This document shows positions 1 through 10,464 of a DNA stretch of 64,000 nt, piece by piece (the stretch's first letter is position 1; every line of letters starts with the position of its first letter). The translations under genes and the position numbers were made by a program. The stretch lies in contig JAMXDE010000015.1 in assembly GCA_026770025.1 (NCBI GenBank), positions 1,240,001 through 1,304,000 of the forward strand, read 5' to 3'. Below the pieces are notes generated by a model, which was given only the letters and a program-made list of their open reading frames with translations, was not told the origin of the DNA and ran no database searches. This DNA comes from Craspedostauros australis. Its lineage: Eukaryota; Bacillariophyta; Bacillariophyceae; Mastogloiales; Achnanthaceae.

Positions 1-1474
1 CGACGAGGGATTGGAAGAAGTTCTGTCACATGGCAAGGGAGGTCGAGAGATCTTGTTCACTTCGTGGTTTGATGAACAGGAAAGACGGAGACGGAATCAA
101 TGGCGATGGTTTGAAATAGAACAGACGGCAACGATGGGCAAGAGCAACAGCGTGAAGTGGAATGATGGACTGAATGGCCGAAGAATGAGAGAAATCGATT
201 GGGAATGGACATCCGCCTACATTTGCATCCCCGAGGAGGAGACAAAGCGGATAATGGAGATGCTTGGCGCGCGCAATTTTGGCTTTTGAAGGACCGATTG
301 AATCAACTGTCGCAGCAGAGCACCACCAAATACATTGCTACATGTACTATGCATACACATCCATACACATGCACATATCATATACTACGATAGAAAGCGA
401 GTGGAACAGAATAGAGTGCTCGGATCGCAACATTCCATCAGCGCCGCCACATGATGAGAAGATGTGCAAGATTTGGTTGTTAGTACCTCTCACATCTCTG
501 TAGTGGGCGAGCGAGTGGACTCGATGGAATGCAAGGGAACGCTCGGAAAGAAAATCCGACCGTTAATTGATGACTCGATCGAATCTGCAATCAAACACGA
601 AGAAGAATCGGAGTTGAAATCGCAACACAACACACGTGGATCAGGAGCAACGGTCATTCACGATGGCGCCGTTACGCGAGAAATTTGGTTTCTCCAGCTT
701 CGCTTTGTGTGTGTTCGTGCTGTTCACCACATGACTACCATACAACATCATGGTGCCCGTCGTGCATTCGTTGAGTTCTCCGCTCCAAGACGCTCCTGTT
801 TCTGTTTTCTTGTCTGGTGTGTTTCGTGGCTGATTCGCGGTTGCGGTTGTGATTACATCACTCGACACGGTGCGAACGCAAAAAAGACCAACCAAGAGAC
901 ACAGAGAGACATCAAAGAGTCAGTCAGTTGACCAGTCAATCAATCAACCAACCAAAAGCAACAATCATAGAATACGATACGAGGAGGCAACGATAAGCAA
1001 TAAAAGGCAAGAGCGGTGCAGAGAGTAGCAGAGTAGACGACAATCTAGCAAGTACACGTGTTATACAATATAATAGATCGTACAAGTACAAATAGGAGGT
1101 AGACACACAAGACACCGCATCAAGTGAGAGGCGAAGGAGAGCAAGAAGCATCAGGCCGTTGAGAGGAGCGTCGGAGGGAGGTGTTCCTTCGCCTCTCTCG
1201 CCGGACATCATCCGTGCCTTCCTTGGCTTCTGTGTCTTGCAGAGAGCAGCAGCATCGACAGCAAGAAAGGCAGTCCGTCCGATTTGATCGCAACCAAGCG
1301 CAGAACTTCGCCATCTCCACAACTGCGAACACAGAAACGCAAACTCGGAAGCGGGAATCCCTTCGGAGAACGCAATCGCAGAGGTCGACGCAGACACAAC
1401 TGCCTTTACTTCCACCACCAAACACCAATCAGCCAGGAACACCAATCAGCCAACCAACTACTGCGACTGCGGAC
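1..1474. other. Left-edge intergenic and 5' leader region, no supported gene
   Basis: No reading frame here shows a recognisable motif or coding-like composition. The last 500 bases before the first gene are rich in CAA/CAAT/ACC-type simple sequence, as expected of an untranslated leader. The frame of the downstream membrane-protein gene stays open back to about 1181, but there is no ATG in that stretch; the first in-frame ATG is at 1475. Confidence 0.5.
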
Positions 1475-4400
1475 ATGCAACGAGGCGAACATCATAACAT
1501 GAGATCGAACGGCCACACGAACGGCCACACAAACGGAACCTCCCATCGCAAAGGACCCCCCGTCTCGCAGAACAACCACGAACGCCAGGAGCAGTGGGAC
1601 AACATGTCGCAGCTATCGAACGCATCCTCCCATCGCTCCTTCGGCCAGCGCACGGGATTCGTGGGCAAGCTGGCGGAGCGCTTTGGAAATGGCAACACCA
1701 GCGGCCGAGGCAATCGCACGGCGGACTCCGCGCACAACCAAGGCCGCCATTCGCCGACTCCCGACACGATCGACGCGGCCTCCGTGGATCGGCACGACGA
1801 GCGCCACGGCTACGACAGCGCGGATCATCATCATCACGACGACGACGACGATGATGATGATGGCTACCATGGTGGATACGATGATGGCGACAGCACCAGA
1901 AGGTACGGCAAGGGCAGGAAAGGCCGCAAAGGCAAGAAGAACAAATCATCCGGCAGCAGCGTCAGTTCCGAACCTAATCCGCGATCCCCAACCAAGGCCA
2001 AATCCAAAAAGTCAAACAGCCGCAGGCGCTCCTCTCTCACATCTCGCGTCTACTCGCAGACTCTGGCGGCCGTCTCGGACATTGAAAAGCTCGCGCAGAA
2101 GAAGGGCGCCAACCCGCGCGATGAGAAATTCAAGGTCATGCCCGACGACGCCTACCCAAACACCTTATTCAACAGGGAGGAGCTGCGCATGGAGATGAAC
2201 AAGAAATCGGCATACTTCCACGATCTCAGGTTGAACTCCACAAGGGGACAGGAGATCGGACAGATACGCCTAGAAATTTTGCAATGCTTCGGAATCCCCA
2301 CAACCTCCCTCATTCGGGAAACGCAGGCCTACTGCATCGCTGTGTGCGGTTCGCACGCCTTCAAAACAGACGTCATGCCGCCCGTCGCCAACCCCATGTG
2401 GTTATGCAAAATGCGGCGCGCCTGTCTGCTGCCTGTCCACCATGCCTACGCCAGGTTATTCGTCGGCGTCTTTGACAATTCACTCGAAGGCAGCATGAAT
2501 GATTTTGCGGGACGCATCGTCATCGACGTCGCGCGCCTGCGACCTGGCTGCACCTACGACATCACCCTTCCGCTGCGACGATCGGCGCACGTCTTCTCCA
2601 GAGAGCAGCGCGGTTCCATCCGCGTTAGATTTCATCTCATCTGGCAATCCGAGCGCGCGGCCGTCATGTCCTACATCCCAAAGCAGAAGGTCCGGTTCAA
2701 GCCAAACGAGGGTGTCACGGTCAACTGCCTCGATGATCGATCCTTCCGCAACGTCTCGCAGGTGGTGCACGGCACGCACATGCCGGGAAAGTTCAGCATG
2801 ACGCTGCTCAAGGCCACCATCCGAGAGATCAACTTCACGCGCATCCACATCCTGCGCTACATGCGCAAGCGGGAGATGCATTACCTCGTCCACTGGCAGT
2901 ATCCCTTCATCTCAGCCTTCGTCTTCTGCGCCTGGATGCACTGCGTCTACGCCAACACGGTCGCCTACGTGCCGGGACATTTCTGCACCTTCCTCCTCCT
3001 GCATCTATGGAAGAACTACGCATTCTACGCCATGGATTCGCCCATCATGAACGGATTCCAATCACCCACCTTCGAGGAGATGTGGCATGCCGTCATCCAG
3101 GGCACGCGCCGCAGACGATTCCTGCGTCCCCTCACCATGGAGATGGACGAAAGCAACGCCGTCAACCCGCTGGAGCACATGGAGGCGCACGACGACTACA
3201 ACGAGGCCAACGAGGGCACCAAGGTGTCGCTGCATGAAATCGCAGAATCCCTGCGCAAATCACTGCGCCTCCAAAATCACACCTATCGTCTGCGCACCTA
3301 CAAAAATTGCTTCTTGGGGTCCGAGGCCGTCGACTTCCTCATCAACTTTGGATTTGCATATTCCCGTGACGAGGCCGTCGCATTGGGACGCAAGCTGGCC
3401 AACGAGACCAAGCTCTTTGAGCACGTCGCGCGTAAGCATGATTTCGAAGACGCGAGTTTCTTTTACCATTTCCTGGAGTATGACACCAAAAAGTACCTCA
3501 TCCGCGGGCATCAGCCCAAAGATAAGCGCGTTCTGCAGCTGCTCGGCATCGCCCCCAGTACAGACAACTTCCAGGAAGCACGCGAGCACATGGAATTTCC
3601 ATTCAGCACGGGCGTGGATCATCCCCGATTCACCGTCAAGCAATCGCTGGTGATCCGATCGGCGGAGGCTCGGCGCATAATCAAGCAACAGGAATTGGAG
3701 CAGGATATCACGGACTGCGCGCAGTTCGGCGTGGCGCCGACGATGATGAATCATTCCATCGCGGACGACGACCAAGAGATGATCGAGCATCAGCGACAAC
3801 CGGGACAGACCTTCCGGCGCAGCGTCATCGGCAGCATGAACGCGGTGGAACGCATCGGAGAGAAGGCCGCCAACGTCGCCGGCGGTGCAATCTCGCGCGT
3901 CGCGGAGGGCAGCAAGCGGGCCAGCGGCTCCAATTTCTTCACCAAAACGCAAATGGTCGGCGATCCCGACGAAATCCTCGACGTTCTGGCCAAGAACAGC
4001 ACCACGCCGACTTTGGACGAGCTTCTGGAGGAGCAGCGCAACGCGCACGTGCACGATAAGTACGCCAACGATAGTGACGAAGACGTTCACGATATCAAGG
4101 AAACGAAGGGACGCAAGAAAGGTGTCATCATCGAGGAGAAGATCCTCAAAAAGCCACCGCAACAGGATCTGGCCGTCAAAGGCGGTGGTGGTGACAAGCC
4201 CTTCCACAAGTCCCTGCAGGATACGCGTCACAAAATCCACGGCATGTTGCTGCATCTTTTCAATGATCGCGTCTACAAGATCGATGACCGCATCTTCCCA
4301 ACCACATTGCAGGAGGACGAGGCTGACCCCAACAACAAAGCCAAGACCAACAATCGCCGCGGTCGTCTGTTTTCGGGCAACCACAAGAACGAAAAGAAGA

Positions 4401-5452
4401 AAAAGAAGGACCGCAAGAACATGACCCCGTTCGATGCCAAGAAGGATGAATACGACAAGATGCTGCAGATATACAAATACTCCCACCCCAATCCATGGAT
4501 CAATCGCGTGGCCGTCATCGTGCAACCCATCGTGGAGATCGCACAGGAATTCCTGTGTCTCACACGCGCGACATTCAACATCTTCACATGGCAGGACCCC
4601 GTGCTATCTTTCTGGATCGCCTTCCTGGCACCCATCTTTATCCTCATCATGCATTTCGCGCCTTACCGCGCCATCTTTGGCGTCATGGGCGTTTTCATGG
4701 TGGGACCGCAGAATTGGATCTTCCGTCTCATCCGAGAACGCACGCCGGGATACAAACCGCCGGACTTTGACAAGATCGTGAAACGCAAGAAGCCCAAGAA
4801 AGAGCTGAAGCAGGAGGAGATGCCGTACTTTTCCAGCGAAGCGCCCGGCAATCGGTTGCTCTTCTTCAAGCGCATCGATCCCACGCTGGTGAAGCAGGTC
4901 GTGGTGCCGTACTCGCAGCTCAAGTACAATCGATTCTACGACTGGCCGCCGGAACCAGAGTACGCCAGAGTGTACGCATCGCCGCCGCCCCGCAACGACG
5001 CTCGAGACGCGGATTATGATTCCGAATCGCACTACAGTGACAGCTCGACCAATTCGTACTGGTACGATCCCACGACGAACCGACGCGAGAAGAAGAAAAA
5101 GAAGAAGGGAATGAAGAAGATCGCCCAGCACGCGAGGATGGGTGTCAAAGCAGGTGCTGGCGTGGTCGTCGGCGGTGCCGGCGTCGTTGTGGGTGCCAGC
5201 GTGGGTACTGTCAAGGGTGTGACGCGTTTGTCCACCAACACAGTCAAGGGCGCCACAAAGGTCACGACAGGCACGGTGAAGGGCGCGGCGAAGATCACTT
5301 CAAAGACTGTCAAGGGCGCGACGAGAGTCTCTGCCGGTGCTGTGGCAGGCGCCGCGAGAGCAACGAAAGGCGCTGTCAAGGGTACTGTCAAGAAGACTGG
5401 TTTGTTCGGAATGCGACGGCGCAAGAAGAAGGATGAGCACGATTACTATTAG
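1475..5452 (+). CDS. C2 / DEP / MCTP-C-like multidomain membrane protein
   Basis: A 1325-residue protein; the start is the first in-frame ATG. The N-terminal 200 residues are Ser/Asn/Arg-rich and disordered, with a His4-Asp9-type run near residues 118-131. Residues about 258-395 look like a C2 domain. Two hydrophobic segments at about 475-515 are probably membrane spans. A DEP-like domain (ends FFYHFLEYD) lies at about 583-672. Residues about 992-1100 hold a second hydrophobic pair resembling the C-terminal phosphoribosyltransferase-C/MCTP membrane domain (PVLSFWIAFLAPIF). The tail (about 1245-1310) is a run of 11-residue units of type TVKGATKVTTG, like the amphipathic lipid-binding repeats of synucleins and perilipins. 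Known MCTPs sit at the ER or at ER-plasma membrane contacts; a membrane-contact or lipid role is inference. No intron is needed. Confidence 0.85.
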   Translation: MQRGEHHNMRSNGHTNGHTNGTSHRKGPPVSQNNHERQEQWDNMSQLSNASSHRSFGQRTGFVGKLAERFGNGNTSGRGNRTADSAHNQGRHSPTPDTIDAASVDRHDERHGYDSADHHHHDDDDDDDDGYHGGYDDGDSTRRYGKGRKGRKGKKNKSSGSSVSSEPNPRSPTKAKSKKSNSRRRSSLTSRVYSQTLAAVSDIEKLAQKKGANPRDEKFKVMPDDAYPNTLFNREELRMEMNKKSAYFHDLRLNSTRGQEIGQIRLEILQCFGIPTTSLIRETQAYCIAVCGSHAFKTDVMPPVANPMWLCKMRRACLLPVHHAYARLFVGVFDNSLEGSMNDFAGRIVIDVARLRPGCTYDITLPLRRSAHVFSREQRGSIRVRFHLIWQSERAAVMSYIPKQKVRFKPNEGVTVNCLDDRSFRNVSQVVHGTHMPGKFSMTLLKATIREINFTRIHILRYMRKREMHYLVHWQYPFISAFVFCAWMHCVYANTVAYVPGHFCTFLLLHLWKNYAFYAMDSPIMNGFQSPTFEEMWHAVIQGTRRRRFLRPLTMEMDESNAVNPLEHMEAHDDYNEANEGTKVSLHEIAESLRKSLRLQNHTYRLRTYKNCFLGSEAVDFLINFGFAYSRDEAVALGRKLANETKLFEHVARKHDFEDASFFYHFLEYDTKKYLIRGHQPKDKRVLQLLGIAPSTDNFQEAREHMEFPFSTGVDHPRFTVKQSLVIRSAEARRIIKQQELEQDITDCAQFGVAPTMMNHSIADDDQEMIEHQRQPGQTFRRSVIGSMNAVERIGEKAANVAGGAISRVAEGSKRASGSNFFTKTQMVGDPDEILDVLAKNSTTPTLDELLEEQRNAHVHDKYANDSDEDVHDIKETKGRKKGVIIEEKILKKPPQQDLAVKGGGGDKPFHKSLQDTRHKIHGMLLHLFNDRVYKIDDRIFPTTLQEDEADPNNKAKTNNRRGRLFSGNHKNEKKKKKDRKNMTPFDAKKDEYDKMLQIYKYSHPNPWINRVAVIVQPIVEIAQEFLCLTRATFNIFTWQDPVLSFWIAFLAPIFILIMHFAPYRAIFGVMGVFMVGPQNWIFRLIRERTPGYKPPDFDKIVKRKKPKKELKQEEMPYFSSEAPGNRLLFFKRIDPTLVKQVVVPYSQLKYNRFYDWPPEPEYARVYASPPPRNDARDADYDSESHYSDSSTNSYWYDPTTNRREKKKKKKGMKKIAQHARMGVKAGAGVVVGGAGVVVGASVGTVKGVTRLSTNTVKGATKVTTGTVKGAAKITSKTVKGATRVSAGAVAGAARATKGAVKGTVKKTGLFGMRRRKKKDEHDYY
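5207..5401 (+). repeat. Coding array of six 11-residue repeats
   Basis: Six consecutive units of 11 codons (the last slightly degenerate) with consensus T-V-K-G-A-x-K/R-x-x-x-G, in the tail of the C2/DEP membrane protein. The period of 11 with basic residues and small hydrophobics suits an amphipathic 11/3 helix. It is followed by a Lys/Arg-rich and acidic end. Confidence 0.85.
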
Positions 5453-6120
5453 AGTCGAGCATGGTCTCATCTGGTAGAACTTGCATATGGTAGGAATATG
5501 ACAGGCACACCCCATTCAACTGTGTTGCTTTTGAAAAATATTTCATGATTTAATAGAACTTCATCCGCTTTTGTGCCAGGAAGAGGTGAGGCAGAGTCTG
5601 ATGCCTGCGGTTGGTTGAAGCGTTGTTTGGCACAAGTTGTCGGAATTGTTGGGCAATGTGCGTCATGCAGTGGATTCAATGGGCTCGCCGCGTGGCTTGC
5701 GTCTTGGATTGGTCTTCTCCAAGGTGCATCAGCTGATTCGTTCGTGCCCCGCAAAGCCAAGTCTCTCGAAGAGGTAGTGCCAGACCTGCGCCGTGATGTC
5801 CATCAATATCAACGTAGACCATCCGAACTAGGGGACTGCAACAGTATCACCTCAATTGCAATAGACCGCGGAACTAACTAACCAACCAACCAACCGACCG
5901 ACGAGCAAAACGACGTTCGCAGATGCCATCCCATCCTATCCCACGCACCAATCCTCTTCTGCTTCTATTGCCAACCTTATTGCCCCTCTCTTGTCCATGG
6001 AATATAGTCGTCTCATGACATGGGTCAACTTCCATCACTGGATTCTAGGCTGCTCTGAATCCACATTCGCCATCTCTCGAATGATCATGTTGCTCGTACC
6101 CGCACAAGTGCGCAATGCTG
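5453..6120. other. Intergenic region between convergent genes
   Basis: This should hold the 3' untranslated regions of the flanking convergent genes. An (AACC)n-like tract lies at about 5877-5903. No coding signal seen. Confidence 0.5.
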
Positions 6121-6546
6121 CTATATTGACAGGGACCGCAGCATCCGATTCTGTGAATCTGACTCTTCGAACCAATGCAACTTCTTCGACATGACGAACA
6201 GTGCCACTGCTACCACAGCCAGCGCCACAAGTGCGTAACAGCATGCATTGGACGCCTCTTTCGTTCTTGTTCTTCTGCTGTGACGGGACGGTCTGTGAAT
6301 TGCCAAACCTCCCGTGATTTCGTCCAGGAAGGCCTCCTCTTCGGCATCATCGTCCGTCAGAGCAACCCTCCTGTACGATGCCCGGTACATCGACCGCCTT
6401 GCTTTCATCCATTTCGTGAACATGTTGCTCAACACAGTGCCGTGATACACGTAGAAAAGAGGAGAGTGGTCTCGTTCTTCGTCACTTCGCTGCTGCTGGG
6501 TTGCGCCTTTGTCTGCTTTTGAAGGATCGCTTCCGTTGATTGGCAA
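6121..6546 (-). CDS. Small protein with a C-terminal membrane span, start uncertain
   Basis: The frame is open from 6546 to the stop at 6121, but its outermost codon is TTG. The first ATG is at 6423, giving 100 residues. The open frame upstream of that ATG is hydrophilic and looks coding, so an upstream exon joining near 6546 is possible. The visible protein has a basic N-terminal part, an acidic patch (DDDAEEEAF), a basic stretch and then a hydrophobic segment (CCYALVALAVVAVALFVM) followed by about 20 residues. That layout suggests a single-span or tail-anchored membrane protein. I do not recognise a family. It is convergent with the large upstream gene. Confidence 0.5.
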   Translation of the reverse strand: MPINGSDPSKADKGATQQQRSDEERDHSPLFYVYHGTVLSNMFTKWMKARRSMYRASYRRVALTDDDAEEEAFLDEITGGLAIHRPSRHSRRTRTKEASNACCYALVALAVVAVALFVMSKKLHWFEESDSQNRMLRSLSI

Positions 6547-9500
6547 CTCTGTCCAACAAGACGGAGTCGCAGAATGGGGCTCAGAGTACGTGTTCGTAGA
6601 GTATTCTTCTCGAATTCAGCACCCCGACGACTGCCACTTCGGAGCACTTGGATGAGTCTATGGGTTGGTTCCAAACAGCACCAATAGAACGTCGACAATT
6701 TGGGAGTATCTGCACGGCCTCGGGGTCAACCTGATCCTTGGAGGGGGATGAGTTTGGATGTTGTCTGCGAAGTGCCCGCACAATGCAGCAGAGTGATGGA
6801 GACAGGGCAGAGGCACGAGCGACGAGCGACGAGCGAGATCTTCTGCTGTGTTTGTGTTGTTTCGTGTTCGAGTTTGTGTCTCGAGTCTTGGATCACCAAC
6901 GAGTCATGTGTACGACTCAGAGGACCAAAATCAAAGATCAAGGATTCAATCGACCACAACACACTTCGAGAAAATGTCATTGTTGATGTGTGATGTTTCG
7001 GACACACAAGTGACGATCAGCCAACACGCAAGACACCAGACATGCGGACGGAACCACAAACAATCCACCCCTGACGTGAGAACACTGGAGACCTCGGACC
7101 TCCGTTCTCTGCTGCCGCAGACGCCCCAGTCGCCCCAATCGCCACGTGTTACCGTCAGATAACTTGTCGACATTCGCAGCACAATGATCTGGGACGATCA
7201 GAATGTCCGACTTCGCCGGTGCCTGGCTTATTGGGGACCACTGAGATGCTGGGTCCGGCCATCCCGATCAAAAAGGGTGAAGCGTCACCGAAGAGGGTCC
7301 AGAAGTCAGAGATCATGGAGCGAAGTGTGATCCTATTTCCAAGACTAACAGAGTCTGATTGGCGAAAGGGTCGGCGCCGTTACGATCCCGGATGATGAGA
7401 CGGCAAGTGTTGGAGAAGTCTCTGCCATCTTTCTGGACTGCGACGTGACCAGGTTACGCCACCAAAGAAGAACGGAGACTGCGCGCCTGCGCCAGAGAAG
7501 CCTCTTGCCACGCCACGCTTCGATGCGTCGCGGTCGCTCTGTCGCTGATACCGACTTCTCATGCGGAGCGCCAAGCCCTTTGCGGCCTGTTCTACGGTTC
7601 CAGTCCTTCGACGCTTCCGCCCCGCGAGTACCGCTGTCGGCGAATATACTCCCTGAGTGTGGGAATCTTGTTCGACAGATGATGCGGTGGCACCTGAAAG
7701 CACACAGAAGGAGAATCGTCATCTCCAGTTACAACTTTACCCTTGCTCTATTACGAACACTTCAAGGCCAGCGCGTAGACTTGTGGACCAGCGTGAGCTT
7801 TGTGGGGGCGGATCGATCATCCCCATCCTTGCACAGAGTCATGGTTAGCATGAGCGAAACACGCATTTCGCACAGGTGATGCGTCGCTGGCGCCTTAGGA
7901 GCAATTACACCATATATACGCTGCTGCGATATGTACTAATACTCCGCAGGGTACTCGTGATATGGAGACAACCTTGACGGCACTGGACTGCCCCGTCGTT
8001 CCTCTGCTTCTGGGGCCCGCTCCGCCTCTTGGCTCGTGCTCTTTATTCGCATTTTGCACATATACGCGCACGTGTAATGGAGCATGTATATTGCATGAGG
8101 ATATGCTCAAAGGGTACGTTCACGATCGCAACAATTACGCTGGTGAAAGGGCGTCGAAGCTCCGCAGTGCGTGCACAGGCAGCCGCCACTCGGATACCTA
8201 CAGACTCGCGTAACCGCGGCCTAGATATAAAGTACGACCATTCTGCGGGTATTCCAATGGAAGTATTGTACTATCAGCACAATGATGCCGACGTATGCCG
8301 TGCATCTTTACTCCTTTTTCCACCCTGATGAATCACATGACATTCCACGTGATGCGTGGCGCAGTGGTACCCACAAGGAATGAAAAGACGCATCCTCCTG
8401 CCTCTATGGCCGCTCTCCAAATCATGGACCTGCTCGCGCGGAGCAGGACGTACACATTCCCGACCAAGAGTCGAGTGGAGGAGCTACGGATCAGCATGGA
8501 TACAGGCAGAGGACTTGCGTCAGTGGCAGCTGCGAAGGGCCCATGTGGGACAACGCGCGAATTGTTGTTCCGGTTTGTGGAGGCGAACTCTGTTTGCTTC
8601 TGCCCCTTGTCACCTTGCTCGTAAGCATCATGCGCACAGGTACTCGTGCAAGCCACCACACGCGGGAAGCATGGAAATTGCAGAGGCGTGTGGGACCGGT
8701 CCTGTGCCAATACCTGCGCGCCACGGGACCTTAATGGTGATCATCGCTTGCACTGTCTGTCTCTCTCTCTTTCTAGAGAGAGAGAAAGCTACATGACTAT
8801 CAACCAAATCAAGCTTTCGGCACTGCGGAAACAAGAAAGTGCCAAGACGCCTCTGGGCGCAGACTGTCTCCGCTCGATCTCTCACTTGCAAATATAATTT
8901 CATACTTCAAACAGCTTCATATCTTCGGTGACTTGATGAAGGTCTGCGCCGTCCAAGTATCGCTCTTGTCAACGAGCACTCAACGCACGACGCGTAGATC
9001 GTATTGTATCGCGCTGGTGTATACGAGTGCGTGTGTGCACGCAGCCGCCACCGGGGGACAGCGGAATGTCCACTTCAGGACCCGAATGGACCTTTCCAAC
9101 ATCCTGTCTCCTCATGGTCTCTGCACGCTATGGACTTCCTATCTCTACGACCTACGTAGAGACCTGTAGAGTACTTCTACTTCTAATCGTATCGAATTGC
9201 AGGTCCTCTGTAAAACAGCACCATGTCCACGTCAAATCCAACACGACACCTTTTCGCCATGGATTTGTCTTGTTTTGGAATGCGATGGACTTGGGATATC
9301 CACACAAGAGGGACATCGCGAGAAGAATACCGTCTCGTAGTCCACAGTTCGCTGTGCAAGTGCATGGCACCGAAAGACGGTGCTCACCGAGGCAGAGCAG
9401 TTCATTTCGCGAATAGTCGTACCTTGTAGTTTCGGGACGAGGTGCCAAGTTGAAGCTGGGCGCTCACCAATGACCGATGGAAGACGAACGCGAAACTCGT

Positions 9501-10464
9501 CCAACCAGCAGCGATGACTAAATCCTGTCCACCGCGTGGGAGATGCCGCTAGCAGAAGACCTTCCCTAAGGCGGGCCGGCACTTGCATTTCTAGCAATGT
9601 GAAGCATGGTAAGAGCGCCATACTTCACGGCTGGAGTATCAAGGAGCCCCGACTGTCCCACATTTCTCATTCTGTGGAGCCTTCTGCCTCGACGCACCAA
9701 GCAAAGAGAAAGAAGAACAGCAAAAACAAGTCTTAACTTAAATGTTGTCACATCATCATTCAGATTCATGTATCCCTGGCAATTGCGCTTTGTGTTAACG
9801 AAACAAGAGATGTTGATGGCTTGTGGGTTTCGCCTCACGCCAAGAAGAGAAAAAGGAACTGTACAAGCCACAGACCGCAGATATCTAGCTGGTACATGGC
9901 AGACTCGTCACAGCGTCAGCCGGATCATTTGTGGCACGATGTCCGCTTGTTGCAAGTGGTTGTTCTCGACATGTTGTTGCCCCCACCAACTTCGGGCAAA
10001 ACGGGAATACAGATGAACATGTTGCACGCAACGAAGCGTCCAGATGCATTGTGAACGAAGGGGGATAACACATGCGTAGATCGCAACAAGAAATACTCCA
10101 CCAGTCTGCTCGTAATCTCTCTCTCTCTTGGGGGACCAGTAGCGAGGACAGCCCCGGAGTCTGCGGACAAATACCTACCGCGTTGGTTGGTTGGTGTGAG
10201 TTATATATGGTCGCACGGTGGTGCCGGTATGATACTTTCTGTATTGGTAGAGCTCGTAGATGCTCGTACTCTACTACTATTAGTACAGAGAGCAGTATAG
10301 CGCTAGAGTTGAAAAATGCGTTTTTAGCGACAATGACGTCACGCACAATCTGTTAGCGCGACCGCACCAAGCGACACCAGGCCGATTCTCCGATGACCAG
10401 AGAACGTGGAGCGTTTGAGACAAGACGCATGTTGTTTTGTCTTTCTTGACGGAACATCGCCGCG
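6547..10464. other. About 3.9 kb without a convincing gene
   Basis: Several frames of 100-145 codons occur on both strands, but none shows a domain, a membrane topology or a plausible composition, and they overlap one another. A small CT/GA palindrome sits at about 8758-8790 (centred on TCTAGA). I saw no tRNA, transposase or terminal repeat. It could hold non-coding RNA, regulatory DNA or a decayed element. Confidence 0.4.

Noticed and set aside
1181-1474. N-terminal extension of the C2/DEP protein
   Set aside because: The frame is open, but its first codon is GTG and no ATG occurs before 1475; the sequence looks like an untranslated leader.
3260-4260. Long minus-strand frame of about 420 codons opposite the C2/DEP gene (3260-4525)
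   Set aside because: Lies wholly opposite a domain-bearing gene in an antisense frame and has no motif of its own.
8758-8790. CT/GA palindrome as a terminator or element end
   Set aside because: A short simple-sequence palindrome; no matching partner or target-site duplication nearby.
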